64,000 bases of DNA from Pseudidiomarina indica (GTDB lineage: Bacteria; Pseudomonadota; Gammaproteobacteria; Enterobacterales; Alteromonadaceae), in assembly GCA_029279945.1 (NCBI GenBank), contig JAJUHK010000001.1, positions 248,001 to 312,000 of the forward strand. Reading direction: 5' to 3'. Positions 26,409 to 37,132 of this stretch are shown piece by piece. Every line of letters starts with the position of its first letter. Positions within the stretch are counted from its first letter, which is position 1. The notes under the pieces were generated by a model, which saw only the letters and a list, made by a program, of their open reading frames with translations, ran no database searches and was not told the origin of the DNA. A program made the translations under genes and the position numbers.

Positions 26409-27935
26409 TTGGAAACCGGCACTTTAATTTCACTCGCAATTTATTTCATTGCAATGCTCGCCATTGGTTATTATGCCTATAAAAAATCTACTGCTGATGT
26501 ATCAGGTTACATGCTCGGTGGCCGGTCATTAAGTCCTAGTGTTACCGCTCTCTCTGCCGGAGCCTCTGATATGAGTGGCTGGATGCTCATGGGCTTACCC
26601 GGTGCTATTTATGTTTCCGGGATTTCACAACTATGGATTGCAGTGGGTTTATTAATCGGCGCCTATTTGAACTACATCATTGTAGCCCCACGGTTACGAA
26701 CCTATACCGTCGTCGCTAATGACTCCATTACTATTCCTGATTATTTTGCTAATCGCTTTGACGACAAAGCACGCGTATTACGAGTTTTCTCATCCGTAGT
26801 TATCATCATCTTTTTCACCTTATATACCTCGGCTAGCTTGGTTGCCGGTGGGAAACTCTTTGCGAGCGAAGTCTTCGGCATGAACTATCATCTTGGTTTA
26901 TGGGTCACTGCTGGGGTGGTTTGTGCTTATACCCTATTTGGTGGATTTTTGGCTGTGTCACTGACAGATTTTGTGCAGGGCATTATTATGTTCGTCGCCT
27001 TAGTACTCGTGCCGACCGTTGCTTTTTATGAATTGGGCGGCATTATGGAAACAGCCAGCACTATCAAAGCGATGAACCCGAATTACTTAGCTTTATTCCG
27101 CGATGCAGCCATTTCTGATCCCTTAGTTAATCAGCTCAGTATTATTGGGATCATTTCATTGTTAGCGTGGGGATTAGGGTATTTTGGTCAACCACATATT
27201 ATTGTACGCTTTATGGCTATTCGCTCACTCAAGGATATCCCTAAAGCACGCCGCATCGGCATCGGTTGGATGTTTATCTCGATCGTTGGGGCAATGGCGA
27301 CCGGTTTTGTTGGGATTGCTTATGTCGCAAAGACACAAATGGAACTTGCGGATGCTGAAACAATCTTTATTATCTTCTCACAGTTTCTATTTCATCCATT
27401 AATCACTGGGATTTTATTAGCCGCCATTCTCGCCGCAATTATGAGTACTATCTCATCACAGCTTCTTGTAACTTCAAGTTCGTTAACCGAGGATTTATAT
27501 AAAGCTTTTCTACGTCGAAATGCCAGTGATAGCGAGTTAGTAACTATTGGTCGTATTTCAGTTTTGTTGGTTTCGCTTGTTGCCATTGTGCTAGCTTGGA
27601 ATCCTAACAACACCATTCTTGGTTTAGTCGCGAACGCATGGGCTGGGTTCGGCGCAGCATTTGGTCCTGTGATTATCCTTAGCCTGTTTTGGAAACGCAT
27701 GAACCGTCATGGAGCGTTAGCTGGAATGCTCGCTGGAGCAGCCACCGTGCTGTTCTGGATCTATGCACCTGTATTAGAAAATGGTGCAACACTAAGCAAT
27801 GTTATGTATGAAATCATCCCTGGATTCATCATGTCATTTATTGCAGTTATTGCCGTGAGCTTATTGACTAAAGCGCCATCGACTGAACTGCAAGCTACCT
27901 TCGATGCTATGGAACAAAAGCTTTTGCAAAACTAA
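26409..27935 (+). CDS. putP: Sodium/proline symporter
   Basis: A 508-residue SSS-family transporter very like E. coli PutP (502), importing proline with Na+. About 13 membrane helices are visible, with hallmark segments YMLGGRSLSPSVTALSAGASDMSGWMLMGLPGA and GLGYFGQPHIIVRFMA, and Na+-site Ser residues in the ITSS/LLVTSSS region. The start is TTG at 26409: AAGGAG lies 7 bases upstream, and the first downstream ATG would remove much of helix 1. Stands alone; convergent with the patatin gene across a strong terminator. Confidence 0.95.
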   Translation: METGTLISLAIYFIAMLAIGYYAYKKSTADVSGYMLGGRSLSPSVTALSAGASDMSGWMLMGLPGAIYVSGISQLWIAVGLLIGAYLNYIIVAPRLRTYTVVANDSITIPDYFANRFDDKARVLRVFSSVVIIIFFTLYTSASLVAGGKLFASEVFGMNYHLGLWVTAGVVCAYTLFGGFLAVSLTDFVQGIIMFVALVLVPTVAFYELGGIMETASTIKAMNPNYLALFRDAAISDPLVNQLSIIGIISLLAWGLGYFGQPHIIVRFMAIRSLKDIPKARRIGIGWMFISIVGAMATGFVGIAYVAKTQMELADAETIFIIFSQFLFHPLITGILLAAILAAIMSTISSQLLVTSSSLTEDLYKAFLRRNASDSELVTIGRISVLLVSLVAIVLAWNPNNTILGLVANAWAGFGAAFGPVIILSLFWKRMNRHGALAGMLAGAATVLFWIYAPVLENGATLSNVMYEIIPGFIMSFIAVIAVSLLTKAPSTELQATFDAMEQKLLQN

Positions 27936-27949
27936 AGCAAACAAAGTAA

Positions 27950-27984
27950 AACAATAAAGGCGCCTGTTAGGCGCCTTTATTGTT
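27950..27984. terminator. Bidirectional terminator, putP / patatin-like gene
   Basis: A perfect 15-bp stem: AACAATAAAGGCGCC (27950-27964) with GGCGCCTTTATTGTT (27970-27984), 5-base loop. The AT-rich base of the stem gives a U-rich 3' side in either direction. It lies between two convergent genes. Confidence 0.82.
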
Positions 27985-28006
27985 ACCCATAAGATACCAT
28001 GCTACG

Positions 28007-29047
28007 TCAGATCCCACGACGTTCTAGATAGAGCTCTAGTTCCGATAAAATAAAATCTTTCATCCGTAACGTGGTTTCATACCCCACTTCAATTGCCTCA
28101 TTACCACGCTCAAATTCCATTAGGCTAATATGACCTAATTTAGGTTGGATCAACACATCCGGCGGGTCGCCAGCTAATCGCGCTTTGGTGATCCTTTCTT
28201 GCATAATATCAATTGAGCCTGCCATCACTCCTAACATTCCAGGTGCCTTATATGAATGACCATTAAACTTGTCTTTCATGCTCTCCCAGTACTGTTGGCT
28301 ATGCGATAAAAAATTTCGGAAAAACCCGTGTTCAGACTCTTGTGGGCTAGCATTCGATTCAGTGACCGATTCCGCTGGTGGAGTTTTATGACCATACACA
28401 TCAGCTTGTGGCTGACTCTTGGCCACTTGCGTGCTCTTGCGCTCACTTGGAGCAATATACTTACTGCGTGCCTCAATCGCTGTGGTCGTCAATTGTGAAT
28501 TCAGGTTAACAGCTATAACGAAATCGGCCCCTAATGCTCGACAAAGTGACACCGGAACTGGATTCACTAATGCACCATCAACTAACCAACGGCCATTTAA
28601 AGCTGTTGGCGCAAGTAATCCGGGCATTGAACAAGAAGCGCGGGCAGCATCATAAACATCACCTTTGCGGAGCCAGATCTCTCGGCCACTGTATAAATCC
28701 GTAGCGACTGCCCCATAAATTAATGGCATATCTTCTATCTTAATTGCACCAATAATTTCGCGCGCACGGCTAAACACTTTTTCGCCATGGATCAGGCCGC
28801 CATGGCTGAACCCAAAGTCAAGCAGATTAAACACTTCCCAACGATCCATGCCCCGTACCCAATCTTCCAGATCGGTTAACCGCTCTGCCGCAAATGCGGC
28901 ACCGACTAAGGAGCCGATCGAGGTCCCTGCTACCAAATTAATATGAACTCCCATTTCGCGCAGTGCTTGAATAACGCCTATATGCGACCAACCACGCGCA
29001 GCGCCTGAACCTAGTGCTAATGCAACTTGAATTTCGGGGCTTATCAT
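28007..29047 (-). CDS. rssA: Patatin-like phospholipase/esterase, RssA type
   Basis: A 346-residue patatin-fold serine hydrolase. The oxyanion motif GSGAARG (13-19), the nucleophile elbow GTSIGS (Ser43) and the Asp of DGA (Asp157) are all present, so the Ser-Asp dyad is intact. No signal peptide, so cytoplasmic. It resembles E. coli RssA (about 300 residues) but has an extra hydrophilic stretch around 190-250. The natural substrate is unknown in the family. Located 20 bases downstream of recA's stop and possibly partly co-transcribed with it. The symbol reflects family resemblance only. Confidence 0.8.
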   Translation of the reverse strand: MISPEIQVALALGSGAARGWSHIGVIQALREMGVHINLVAGTSIGSLVGAAFAAERLTDLEDWVRGMDRWEVFNLLDFGFSHGGLIHGEKVFSRAREIIGAIKIEDMPLIYGAVATDLYSGREIWLRKGDVYDAARASCSMPGLLAPTALNGRWLVDGALVNPVPVSLCRALGADFVIAVNLNSQLTTTAIEARSKYIAPSERKSTQVAKSQPQADVYGHKTPPAESVTESNASPQESEHGFFRNFLSHSQQYWESMKDKFNGHSYKAPGMLGVMAGSIDIMQERITKARLAGDPPDVLIQPKLGHISLMEFERGNEAIEVGYETTLRMKDFILSELELYLERRGI

Positions 29048-29067
29048 ATTCTTCCTTACACTGGCTG

Positions 29068-30132
29068 TTACACTAAATCGTCATCGGCCAAGCTTAGATC
29101 ACCATCAAGGACAACTTCACTTACTGCTTGGCCACCCTTCACAGGCTTCGCCAATAATTGCTCGCGAATTTGTTGCTCAATTTCATTGGCAATTTCAGGG
29201 TTTTCCTGCATGAAACGCATAGCATTAGCCTTCCCTTGCCCAATTTTATTGCCTTTATAGCTATACCAAGCACCGGCTTTGTCAATGATCTTCTGTTTTA
29301 CACCAAGATCTATGAGCTCTCCTTCTTTGGAAATTCCAGTGCCGTACATAATCTGAAACTCAGCCTGTTTAAATGGCGGAGCTACTTTGTTCTTAACTAC
29401 TTTCACGCGAGTCTCGTTACCCACCACTTCTTCACCTTCTTTCACAGCACCAATCCGACGGATATCTAGCCGCACTGAAGAATAGAATTTTAATGCGTTA
29501 CCACCAGTCGTGGTTTCAGGGTTACCGAACATAACGCCAATCTTCATCCGAATTTGGTTAATGAAGATACACATGCTATTCGACTTTTTAATGTTGGCGG
29601 TTAACTTACGCAGCGCTTGCGACATTAAGCGCGCTTGCAATCCAACGTGGCTGTCACCCATTTCCCCTTCAATTTCAGCTTTCGGTGTTAACGCAGCAAC
29701 TGAGTCCACCACCACCACATCAACGGCACCTGAGCGCACGAGCATGTCACAAATTTCTAATGCTTGCTCACCGGTATCTGGCTGAGATACCAGCAACTCA
29801 TCAACGTTTACGCCAAGCTTTTCTGCATAAACAGGGTCAAGGGCATGTTCAGCATCAACGAATGCACAGGTTTTACCGAGTTTTTGAGCTTCAGCAATCA
29901 CTTGCAACGTTAGGGTTGTTTTACCGCTTGATTCTGGCCCATAGATTTCGATCACACGGCCAAATGGCAACCCGCCAATCCCTAATGCAATATCAAGAGT
30001 TAACGAACCGGTCGAGACCGACTCAATATCCATTGCCTGGTTATCACCAAGACGCATAATGGAGCCTTTACCAAATTGACGCTCAATCTGACTTAACGCC
30101 GCTTCAAGTGCTTTTTGTTTATCGTTGCTCAT
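29068..30132 (-). CDS. recA: Recombinase RecA
   Basis: A 354-residue RecA, the ATP-dependent strand-exchange protein and co-protease for LexA. Walker [10 protein letters not shown] near residue 66, the [10 protein letters not shown] segment, Walker [11 protein letters not shown], and the DNA-binding loop [17 protein letters not shown] are intact. The acidic C-terminal tail (GDLSLADDD) is normal. Start at ATG 30132 ([19 protein letters not shown]). Controlled by a promoter with a LexA box ending inside the pncC stop codon. Confidence 0.99.
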   Translation of the reverse strand: MSNDKQKALEAALSQIERQFGKGSIMRLGDNQAMDIESVSTGSLTLDIALGIGGLPFGRVIEIYGPESSGKTTLTLQVIAEAQKLGKTCAFVDAEHALDPVYAEKLGVNVDELLVSQPDTGEQALEICDMLVRSGAVDVVVVDSVAALTPKAEIEGEMGDSHVGLQARLMSQALRKLTANIKKSNSMCIFINQIRMKIGVMFGNPETTTGGNALKFYSSVRLDIRRIGAVKEGEEVVGNETRVKVVKNKVAPPFKQAEFQIMYGTGISKEGELIDLGVKQKIIDKAGAWYSYKGNKIGQGKANAMRFMQENPEIANEIEQQIREQLLAKPVKGGQAVSEVVLDGDLSLADDDLV

Positions 30133-30170
30133 GATAATGTCCGTTCTGTTACAAATAGGAGTTATTCATT

Positions 30171-30198
30171 AGTGTACTGTAAACTTATACAGTATCAA
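30171..30198 (-). promoter_or_regulatory. recA promoter with LexA box
   Basis: Leftward: -35 TTGATA (30193-30198), 16 bases, -10 TACACT (30171-30176). Between and overlapping them is the dyad TACTGT-N8-ACAGTA (30175-30194), a full LexA box with the CTGT-N8-ACAG core. The layout closely mirrors the E. coli recA operator. The -35 overlaps the TGA of pncC. Confidence 0.93.
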
Positions 30199-30677
30199 GT
30201 TATTTTTTTAAAACTCTGCAATGCTTCGATAATAGTCGCTTCGCGCACCGCTGCACGATCCCCACTAAAGCGTTGCTGCCAGGTGATACAATGAGCTTGC
30301 CACGCCAAGCCAAACCACACTAAACCAACGGGTTTTTCAGCTGTACCACCTGCAGGTCCCGCTACGCCAGTCACTGCGATAGCCATATCGGCACCACTTG
30401 CTTGTAATGCACCCTGGGCCATTGCCGCTGCCGTTTCTGCAGAGACTGCACCATGCTTCATCAAGGTCTCTTCAGGGACATTCACTAAGCGCTGTTTTAA
30501 CGCATTGGAATAGGTAATGAAACCACCGGCTAACCAAGCAGAACTACCTGAGACCGAACTTATAGCATATCCGATTCCACCACCGGTGCATGACTCGACC
30601 GTAACGACCTGCCAATTACGCTGTTGCAGCCATCGACCTAAATCTACTGCTAAATCTTGAATTGATTGTGGTACCAT
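30195..30677 (-). CDS. pncC: Nicotinamide-nucleotide amidohydrolase PncC (CinA C-terminal domain)
   Basis: A 160-residue stand-alone CinA C-terminal domain protein. PncC deamidates NMN to nicotinate mononucleotide, feeding NAD recycling. The family blocks are VTVESCTGGGIGYAIS near residue 24, SGSSAWLAGGFITYSN, GAVSAETAAAMA and AVTGVAGPAGGT. It lies directly upstream of recA on the same strand, the common gammaproteobacterial order, with mutS divergent. Confidence 0.94.
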   Translation of the reverse strand: MVPQSIQDLAVDLGRWLQQRNWQVVTVESCTGGGIGYAISSVSGSSAWLAGGFITYSNALKQRLVNVPEETLMKHGAVSAETAAAMAQGALQASGADMAIAVTGVAGPAGGTAEKPVGLVWFGLAWQAHCITWQQRFSGDRAAVREATIIEALQSFKKIT

Positions 30678-30729
30678 CTCAGTAACCCTTATCTAGTGAT
30701 AACTCGGCTAAATACGGATAATAACAGGC

Positions 30730-33291
30730 ATGTCGAACGCTACAACTAAGATTCAAAATAATTCAGCACATACCCCTATGATGCAGCAATATCTTCGGAT
30801 TAAAGCCGAATATGCTGACACGTTATTATTTTATCGTATGGGTGATTTTTATGAATTGTTCTTCGACGATGCTAAACGTGCAGCCCAATTACTCGACATT
30901 ACCTTAACCAACCGCGGCCAAAGTGCCGGCCAACCTATTCCTATGGCAGGTGTTCCATACCATGCTGCTGAAGGTTATTTAGCACGCTTACTTGAACTTG
31001 GTGAATCGGTGGCTATTTGTGAACAAATTGGTGATCCAGCGACCAGCAAAGGTCCAGTCGAACGCCAAGTGGTGCGGGTGTTAACACCCGGAACGCTCAC
31101 TGATGAAGCACTGCTACCTGCCGTTCAGGAAAACTTACTAGTAGCCATTTTACCAGGTTCAACCATAGGTATTGCCAGCTTAGATATGGCCAGCGGTCGC
31201 TTTACTGTACTTGAAGTGGCCACATTTGAACAGCTCAATGCAGAGTTGGAGCGGCTCCAACCAGCAGAACTACTCTATCCAGAAACCTGGGATTGGAATG
31301 AGCAACAACTGCGCTGCCCCTGCTGCCGGCGTCGCCCAGAATGGGAGTTTGAGCCAGTCAGTGCTGCCGCTGTGCTCCAGCGACAATTCCAAGTCGCGCA
31401 TTTAGATGGTTTTGGCATTAGCCATATGCACCAAGCAATTGGTGCAGCTGGTGCCATCATCAACTATGTCCGGATGACACAACGTGCGGCGCTACCTCAC
31501 ATTACCAGCATCGTGGCAGAACGCCATGACGACGCTATCTTACTCGACGCCGCAACGCGACGAAACCTAGAATTAGTGCGCTCGTTAAGTGGCCAAAAGA
31601 CATCGTTATTTGACATCATTAATAGCACCAGCACTGCCATGGGTAGTCGCCTATTACAACGCTGGTTACAGCGCCCGTTACGCGATCAGCAAGTGCTCAA
31701 CCAACGCTACGACGCAGTGGCTGCAATTCAGCAGCTTGATTATCAGCAACTGCACCAGCAGCTGCGCCAATTGGGTGATATTGAGCGGATTTTAACCCGC
31801 ATTGGATTGCATACGGCTCGTCCACGTGATTTAGCCCGTTTGCGTGTGGCTCTATCAGTTTTACCGCAAGTAAAGGAGACGTTGACAGCAACGGCATTGA
31901 CAGCATGGCAGCAAGGTATTCAACTTTTTCCTGAGCTTGCTGACTTACTAACTCAAGCCTTAGTTGAACAACCGCCGCTGTTGATCCGCGATGGTGGTGT
32001 CATTCGCGATGGTTTTGACAAAGAACTTGATGAGCAACGGCAATTAGCTGCAGGAGCGACCGATTTTCTCCAACGTATTGAAACGCGTGAACGGCAGCGA
32101 ACCGGTATTGCGACGTTAAAAATTGGTTTCAACAAAGTACACGGCTATTACTTAGAAGCAAGTCGTGCCGCACATGCGCAAATCCCCGCCGATTATCAAC
32201 GGCGACAAACACTTAAAAATACTGAACGCTATATTATTCCAGAATTGAAAACCTATGAGGATAAGGTACTACAAAGCCAAAGCCGCGCGTTAGCCCGGGA
32301 AAAATGGCTCTATGATCAACTCTTGGAGCACGTTGCGGAACACTTAGTCGAACTCCAGCAGACCGCACGGTTCATTGCTGAAATCGATGTGCTTCGCTGT
32401 TTTGCTGAACAAGCAGACCAATATCAATATACGCGACCTGAATTAACCAATACAGTCACGATTGAGCTAACCGGAGCCCGCCATCCAGTCATTGAGCGGC
32501 TGCAACAAAACCCGTTCATTCCAAATGATGTGGCCTTGTCGACCGAGCAACGTCTGATCCTGATCACTGGCCCCAACATGGGGGGTAAATCGACGTATAT
32601 GCGGCAAACAGCGCTGTTAACAATACTTGCTCATTGTGGCAGCTTTGTTCCCGCAGAACGTGCACTGTTTGGCCCAGTTGACCGTATTTTCACTCGTATT
32701 GGGGCATCTGATGATCTCGCCTCAGGGCGTTCAACTTTCATGGTTGAAATGACTGAAGCTGCGAACATTTTGCATAATGCTACCGAGAAAAGTTTAGTAT
32801 TAATGGATGAAATTGGCCGTGGCACCTCTACTTATGACGGCCTTGCCTTAGCGTGGGCTTGTGCTGATGCATTGTTAAATCAGAATCGCGCGATGACGTT
32901 ATTCGCCACTCATTACTTTGAACTTACCCAGACCATAGGACAGGTTACAGGAGCGCTCAACGTACATGTTGAGGCTATTGAAGACGGTGATAACATTGCT
33001 TTTCAACATAAAGTAAAACATGGCGCAGCGAGTCGGAGTTTTGGCGTACAAGTCGCCCAATTAGCAGGCTTACCAGCACCAGTATTAAAACAGGCACGTG
33101 TTTACTTGCAACAACTCGAGCAGTCCAACCAAACAGCCGTAGCAGCCGTACCCAGCAGCCCGATTAAGCCGCCCACAGTGCCACCAAGTGAGTTTGAGCA
33201 AGCACTCGCTGCACTCGATATTAACCAGCTAACCCCCGTGGCAGCCCTACAATGGATAGCTCATTGGCAGCAACGACTCACCGATGATTAG
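30730..33291 (+). CDS. mutS: DNA mismatch repair protein MutS
   Basis: An 853-residue MutS, same length as E. coli's. The N-terminal mismatch-binding domain has the Phe-x-Glu motif (GDFYELF; Phe40, Glu42). The ATPase has Walker A GPNMGGKS at about 614-621, Walker [12 protein letters not shown], and the ATHYFELT switch. The C-terminal segment with [11 protein letters not shown] is the tetramerisation region. ATG 30730 has only a weak ribosome site. Its last 4 bases overlap the end of convergent rpoS. Confidence 0.98.
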   Translation: MSNATTKIQNNSAHTPMMQQYLRIKAEYADTLLFYRMGDFYELFFDDAKRAAQLLDITLTNRGQSAGQPIPMAGVPYHAAEGYLARLLELGESVAICEQIGDPATSKGPVERQVVRVLTPGTLTDEALLPAVQENLLVAILPGSTIGIASLDMASGRFTVLEVATFEQLNAELERLQPAELLYPETWDWNEQQLRCPCCRRRPEWEFEPVSAAAVLQRQFQVAHLDGFGISHMHQAIGAAGAIINYVRMTQRAALPHITSIVAERHDDAILLDAATRRNLELVRSLSGQKTSLFDIINSTSTAMGSRLLQRWLQRPLRDQQVLNQRYDAVAAIQQLDYQQLHQQLRQLGDIERILTRIGLHTARPRDLARLRVALSVLPQVKETLTATALTAWQQGIQLFPELADLLTQALVEQPPLLIRDGGVIRDGFDKELDEQRQLAAGATDFLQRIETRERQRTGIATLKIGFNKVHGYYLEASRAAHAQIPADYQRRQTLKNTERYIIPELKTYEDKVLQSQSRALAREKWLYDQLLEHVAEHLVELQQTARFIAEIDVLRCFAEQADQYQYTRPELTNTVTIELTGARHPVIERLQQNPFIPNDVALSTEQRLILITGPNMGGKSTYMRQTALLTILAHCGSFVPAERALFGPVDRIFTRIGASDDLASGRSTFMVEMTEAANILHNATEKSLVLMDEIGRGTSTYDGLALAWACADALLNQNRAMTLFATHYFELTQTIGQVTGALNVHVEAIEDGDNIAFQHKVKHGAASRSFGVQVAQLAGLPAPVLKQARVYLQQLEQSNQTAVAAVPSSPIKPPTVPPSEFEQALAALDINQLTPVAALQWIAHWQQRLTDD

Positions 33292-34256
33292 TCGCGATGG
33301 AATAAAGCGTCCAGACTTAAACCTTGCTGTTTCAACATATCACGTAAGCGGCGTAAGGCTTCCACTTGAATTTGCCTTACCCGTTCCCGCGTTAAGCCGA
33401 TTTCACGACCTACATCTTCTAAGGTCGCGGGCTCGTAGCCTAGCAGTCCAAATCGCCGCGCCAGTACTTCGCGTTGCTTTTCATTCAGACTCTCTAACCA
33501 TGACATAATGTGATCACGTACCTTCTGTTCTTGCATTTCTCCTTCGGGGCCATAATCATTTTCATCGGTAAGCATATCAATCAATGATTTATCATTGTCT
33601 CCGCCACCAATAGGTGAATCCACCGAAGAAATACGCTCATTCAAGCGCAGCATACGGCTAACATCATCAACCGAAACATCAAGTTTTTCGGCTATGTCTT
33701 CAGCTGTTGGTTCATGATCTAACGTTTGCGCCAGTTCACGTGCAGCGCGCAGGTAAGTGTTCAGTTCTTTTACCACATGAATAGGTAAGCGAATGGTGCG
33801 GGTTTGATTCATGATGGCACGCTCAATGGTTTGGCGTATCCACCACGTTGCGTAGGTTGAAAAACGAAAACCTCGTTCTGGATCGAATTTTTCGACTGCG
33901 CGGATCAAGCCAAGGTTACCCTCTTCTACTAAATCCAGTAGCGCCAACCCACGGTTGGTGTAGCGGCGTGCGATTTTAACCACCAAGCGCAGATTACTTT
34001 CAATCATCCGTGAACGGGCAGCTGCATCACCTTTACGAGCCAAGCGCGAAAAGTAAATTTCTTCTTCTGCAGTTAATAGTGGGGAGTACCCAATTTCACT
34101 TAAATAAAGTTGGGTTGCATCCATTTTCTTTTGATAGCTACTGCGATTGGCGATGATATCGTCAAAAACGGCATCATCGTCTTGAGCTAGCTCTTGCTCA
34201 ACCGCGAGTAACTCTTCCGCATCAACGTCGTCAATGTCATCCTGATTACGACTCAT
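33288..34256 (-). CDS. rpoS: RNA polymerase sigma factor RpoS (sigma38)
   Basis: A 322-residue group-2 sigma factor for stationary-phase and stress genes. The N-terminal acidic stretch, region 1.2-2 ([20 protein letters not shown], then [20 protein letters not shown]), region 3 and the region 4 helix-turn-helix ([20 protein letters not shown]) are all intact. [16 protein letters not shown] is RpoS-like rather than RpoD-like, and length is near E. coli's 330. It follows nlpD with an ATGA overlap, as the nlpD-rpoS pairing predicts; its main promoter is expected inside nlpD. Confidence 0.97.
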   Translation of the reverse strand: MSRNQDDIDDVDAEELLAVEQELAQDDDAVFDDIIANRSSYQKKMDATQLYLSEIGYSPLLTAEEEIYFSRLARKGDAAARSRMIESNLRLVVKIARRYTNRGLALLDLVEEGNLGLIRAVEKFDPERGFRFSTYATWWIRQTIERAIMNQTRTIRLPIHVVKELNTYLRAARELAQTLDHEPTAEDIAEKLDVSVDDVSRMLRLNERISSVDSPIGGGDNDKSLIDMLTDENDYGPEGEMQEQKVRDHIMSWLESLNEKQREVLARRFGLLGYEPATLEDVGREIGLTRERVRQIQVEALRRLRDMLKQQGLSLDALFHRD

Positions 34257-35182
34257 TGTTTCCCCCGAGGCAAATAATGCCGTGGATTTACTGACTTGCC
34301 GCGAAACCGAACTTGAAAGTGTAGCTTCACTCGCTCTGCGTCAGTATCCCCCATAGCCGCGATCTGGTCGCCTTTATTAACCCACTGCTGCTCTTTTACA
34401 AGTAGCTGCTGATTATGCGCGTATGCAGTAATATAATCATCGTTGTGCTTTAAAATGATTAATTGCCCATACCCTTTTAATGCATTCCCTGCGTAGACGA
34501 CTTTTCCTGCTGCTGCCGCATAAACAGGAGCCCCACGTGAACCTGCTATATCCAATCCCTTGCTACCAGTTTCAGCGCTAGAGAACTCTCGTAACACCTG
34601 CCCGGTCGCTGGCCATTGCCAAACGATATCCTTACTCGCTGGCATGGAAGGCTCAATTCGTATCGGTGGTGATGTTGTACGGCTACTTGTTGCTGCTGTT
34701 CTAGCACTTCCTTGTTGGTTCTTATTCGTTGTAACCTTTTGTTCACCATACCCTTTCGTTGCGACAGAAGCAACGTTTTGTGTGTTAGATGACGGTTTTG
34801 TGGTTGTTGGTGGAGTCGACGATGCCGTTGTCGAAGTGGTGGAGCGCGGTTGAGTGGAGCTTGCTACTGCCTGCTGCCGCTGTGGTGGCGCTGTGATCCG
34901 TAGCCGTTGCCCCGGGTGAATCGTATACGGAGGCGCGATAGCATTCCACTGCGCTAAGGTACGCACATCTTCATTAGCGCGAAATGCTATCGAGTAAAGC
35001 GTATCACCGGCTTCGACGACATAAGCATCGCCGCTAAGGCTAGCTGGTTCAAAATCATGAATAGTTTTGCCTTGGTAGAGACGTGTAACTGGAGCAGGTT
35101 CGCTACGCTGCGCGCAACCACTTAGCACCACCACCGATGCTAACGTAATAACCCCTGCAATGCTCCTAACGGATCCACACAT
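34253..35182 (-). CDS. nlpD: Murein hydrolase activator lipoprotein NlpD
   Basis: A 309-residue lipoprotein. The signal peptide ends VVVLSGC (lipobox). A LysM domain for peptidoglycan binding follows (about 50-100; [19 protein letters not shown]), then a low-complexity Ser/Thr linker and a C-terminal LytM/M23 domain. LytM lacks the catalytic zinc ligands: GLDIAG has no His, and LHFQVRF replaces HxH, as in E. coli NlpD, which activates the amidase AmiC rather than cutting murein. I chose ATG 35182; a TTG at 35197 would add five residues before the signal peptide. Confidence 0.94.
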   Translation of the reverse strand: MCGSVRSIAGVITLASVVVLSGCAQRSEPAPVTRLYQGKTIHDFEPASLSGDAYVVEAGDTLYSIAFRANEDVRTLAQWNAIAPPYTIHPGQRLRITAPPQRQQAVASSTQPRSTTSTTASSTPPTTTKPSSNTQNVASVATKGYGEQKVTTNKNQQGSARTAATSSRTTSPPIRIEPSMPASKDIVWQWPATGQVLREFSSAETGSKGLDIAGSRGAPVYAAAAGKVVYAGNALKGYGQLIILKHNDDYITAYAHNQQLLVKEQQWVNKGDQIAAMGDTDAERVKLHFQVRFRGKSVNPRHYLPRGKQ

Positions 35183-35744
35183 ATGCAATAACGGCAACTA
35201 GTACCATCCCCCAACCGATTCTATCAACGTACACACGCAATCGATCAGCCATCGCTGGACCTCCGGTTTTCATTAACCAAGCAACTAAAAAAAACCGAAT
35301 TCCACGACTAAACGCTGAACCAAGCAAAAATGGAATCAATGCAATGTTCAGCATCCCCCCTGTTACAGTAAATAATTTATACGGTAACGGTGAAAAACCA
35401 GCAATGAAAATGATCCAAAATCCATATTCTTGAAACCAATTCATTACCTGCGTCAACTTACTTTGATAACCTGCCCATTCAACGATAGGCAACACCAAAG
35501 GTTCAAATAGAAAATAGCCGAGCCAATAACCAACTAATCCACCTAGCACGGAACACGCTGTTGTTAACCCAGCAAAATACCATGCTCGTTGGGGTTGTGT
35601 CATAGCCATCGGAGCCAGCATAACGTCCGGTGGGATTGGAAAAATAACCGACTCTGAAAAACTTATACCAGCCAAAATAACGGGCGCACGCCTATGTTTA
35701 GACCAACTTAATACTTTGTCATACAACCAACCAAAGATTTTCAT
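35166..35744 (-). CDS. yqaA: YqaA family membrane protein (DedA/VTT domain)
   Basis: A 192-residue inner-membrane protein of the SNARE-associated/VTT (DedA) superfamily. The hallmark [15 protein letters not shown] lies near residue 30, and [18 protein letters not shown] near residue 113 is the second re-entrant motif. Four or five hydrophobic helices are seen. DedA relatives are proposed to flip or move phospholipids; YqaA itself is not characterised. Lying between pcm and nlpD is common in Alteromonadales and Vibrio-like genomes. It overlaps both neighbours (4 and 17 bases). Confidence 0.9.
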   Translation of the reverse strand: MKIFGWLYDKVLSWSKHRRAPVILAGISFSESVIFPIPPDVMLAPMAMTQPQRAWYFAGLTTACSVLGGLVGYWLGYFLFEPLVLPIVEWAGYQSKLTQVMNWFQEYGFWIIFIAGFSPLPYKLFTVTGGMLNIALIPFLLGSAFSRGIRFFLVAWLMKTGGPAMADRLRVYVDRIGWGMVLVAVIAYVWIR

Positions 35745-36376
35745 ATGGGAGCCCCTGGCACTAATGGTACGAATTTCACCTCGGCTAATTCCTTGTACTC
35801 GAAACTATCACCAAAACGCCGCACAACCATCAATCGTTGGGTTTGCTCCCCTACCGGGATGACCATTACCCCACCGTCAGCTAGTTGCTGTAACAATGCT
35901 ATTGGGATCGTGCTAGCGGCCGCGGTGACGATAATGCCATCAAATGGTGCTTTGCTTGCCCACCCTTCCCAGCCGTCCCCATGCCGCATTGACACATTAT
36001 GTAAATCCAGCTTATTCAAACGTCGCTTTGCTTGATATTGCAGTTCGGCAATTCGCTCAACTGAATACACATGAGCAACCAACTGTGCCAATATAGCCGT
36101 TTGATAACCACTGCCAGTACCAATCTCCAACACCTGCTGACACTGATGTTGAATCAGCAATTGGGTCATTGATGCAACCATCAGGGGTTGTGAAATCGTT
36201 TGGCCCTTCCCTATGGGTAGGGCAGTATTTTCATAAGCTTTATGAGCCAATGACTCAGGCATGAATAAATGGCGCGGGGTGGCTTGGATGACTTCTAATA
36301 CTCCCGCATGAGTGATCCCTTCAGCTCGTAAGCGTTCGACGAGACGGCGAGCCATTCCTTGAAAATTGTGTATCAT
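35741..36376 (-). CDS. pcm: Protein-L-isoaspartate O-methyltransferase
   Basis: A 211-residue SAM-dependent enzyme that repairs isoaspartyl damage in aged proteins. The SAM motif I is [16 protein letters not shown]; the catalytic-site motif [15 protein letters not shown] and RHGDGWEGW are also clear. ATG 36376 overlaps the surE stop by 4 bases (ATGA), so I chose it over a TTG seven codons earlier and over a later ATG whose Shine-Dalgarno would be too close. Part of the surE-pcm-nlpD-rpoS survival cluster. Confidence 0.95.
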   Translation of the reverse strand: MIHNFQGMARRLVERLRAEGITHAGVLEVIQATPRHLFMPESLAHKAYENTALPIGKGQTISQPLMVASMTQLLIQHQCQQVLEIGTGSGYQTAILAQLVAHVYSVERIAELQYQAKRRLNKLDLHNVSMRHGDGWEGWASKAPFDGIIVTAAASTIPIALLQQLADGGVMVIPVGEQTQRLMVVRRFGDSFEYKELAEVKFVPLVPGAPI

Positions 36377-37128
36377 GTCGATGTATCTGATAACCAATCT
36401 GTTAACGTTGTTTGATGGCGCTGTGCCGTCATATCTATACTGATCGGCGTGATTGAGACATAGCCATCGCGCACAGCATGAAAATCAGTGCCTTCAGCAT
36501 CATCGAGCTGACGACCGACAGGTCCATACCAAAAAATATCACGACCAAACGGGTCTTCGCCTTTAATCATTGTTTCAGCACGATGGCGGCGGCCTAACCG
36601 AGTAACTTTATAGCCCTTCAAGGCTTCATAAGGCACTGCTGGCACATTGATATTTAAGATAGTGTCCAAGCGAAGTGGTTGTTCTGCCATACGCATAACA
36701 ATGTTCGCAACCACGCGGGCAGCTGTATCATAAAACTCATCAGAACGTGTACCCATGGATACCGCAATAGCTGGTAACCCCATAAAGCGCCCTTCCATCG
36801 CCGCCGCTACCGTACCTGAGTACAGCACGTCGTCACCCATGTTAGGGCCATCGTTGATACCAGATACCACTAAATCAACATCGTCCGCTAACGGAGAATT
36901 TGTGCCTAAATGAACACAGTCCGTCGGTGTTCCATTGAGCGAATAAAATCCATTCACTAATTTTTGTAAGCGTAACGGATTGTGCAGGGTTAACGAGTTA
37001 CTGGCACCACTACAGTTACGATCAGGTGCAATAACACGGACCTGAGCAATATCTTTAAGGCGCAGGTAAAGCGCTTCGATACCTGGCGCATGCACGCCAT
37101 CATCGTTACTAACTAACAACTTCATCAT
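36373..37128 (-). CDS. surE: 5'/3'-nucleotidase SurE
   Basis: A 251-residue metal-dependent phosphatase acting on nucleoside monophosphates and short polyphosphate, linked to stationary-phase survival. The metal site LLVSNDDG(VHAPGIEAL) is right at the N-terminus; SGASNSLTL and [23 protein letters not shown] follow. ATG 37128 (or the adjacent 37125) is 4-7 bases after the truD stop; a GTG at 37155 would add nine residues not seen in the family. Confidence 0.95.
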   Translation of the reverse strand: MMKLLVSNDDGVHAPGIEALYLRLKDIAQVRVIAPDRNCSGASNSLTLHNPLRLQKLVNGFYSLNGTPTDCVHLGTNSPLADDVDLVVSGINDGPNMGDDVLYSGTVAAAMEGRFMGLPAIAVSMGTRSDEFYDTAARVVANIVMRMAEQPLRLDTILNINVPAVPYEALKGYKVTRLGRRHRAETMIKGEDPFGRDIFWYGPVGRQLDDAEGTDFHAVRDGYVSITPISIDMTAQRHQTTLTDWLSDTST

Positions 37129-37132
37129 GGGC

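Noticed and set aside
28007-29047. Patatin-like protein as part of a CBASS-type defence operon
   Set aside because: No cyclase or partner gene nearby; RssA-like proteins beside recA are ordinary chromosomal genes.
34253-35182. NlpD as a pseudoenzyme that lost catalysis recently
   Set aside because: Loss of zinc ligands in the LytM domain is normal in NlpD, which works as an amidase activator.
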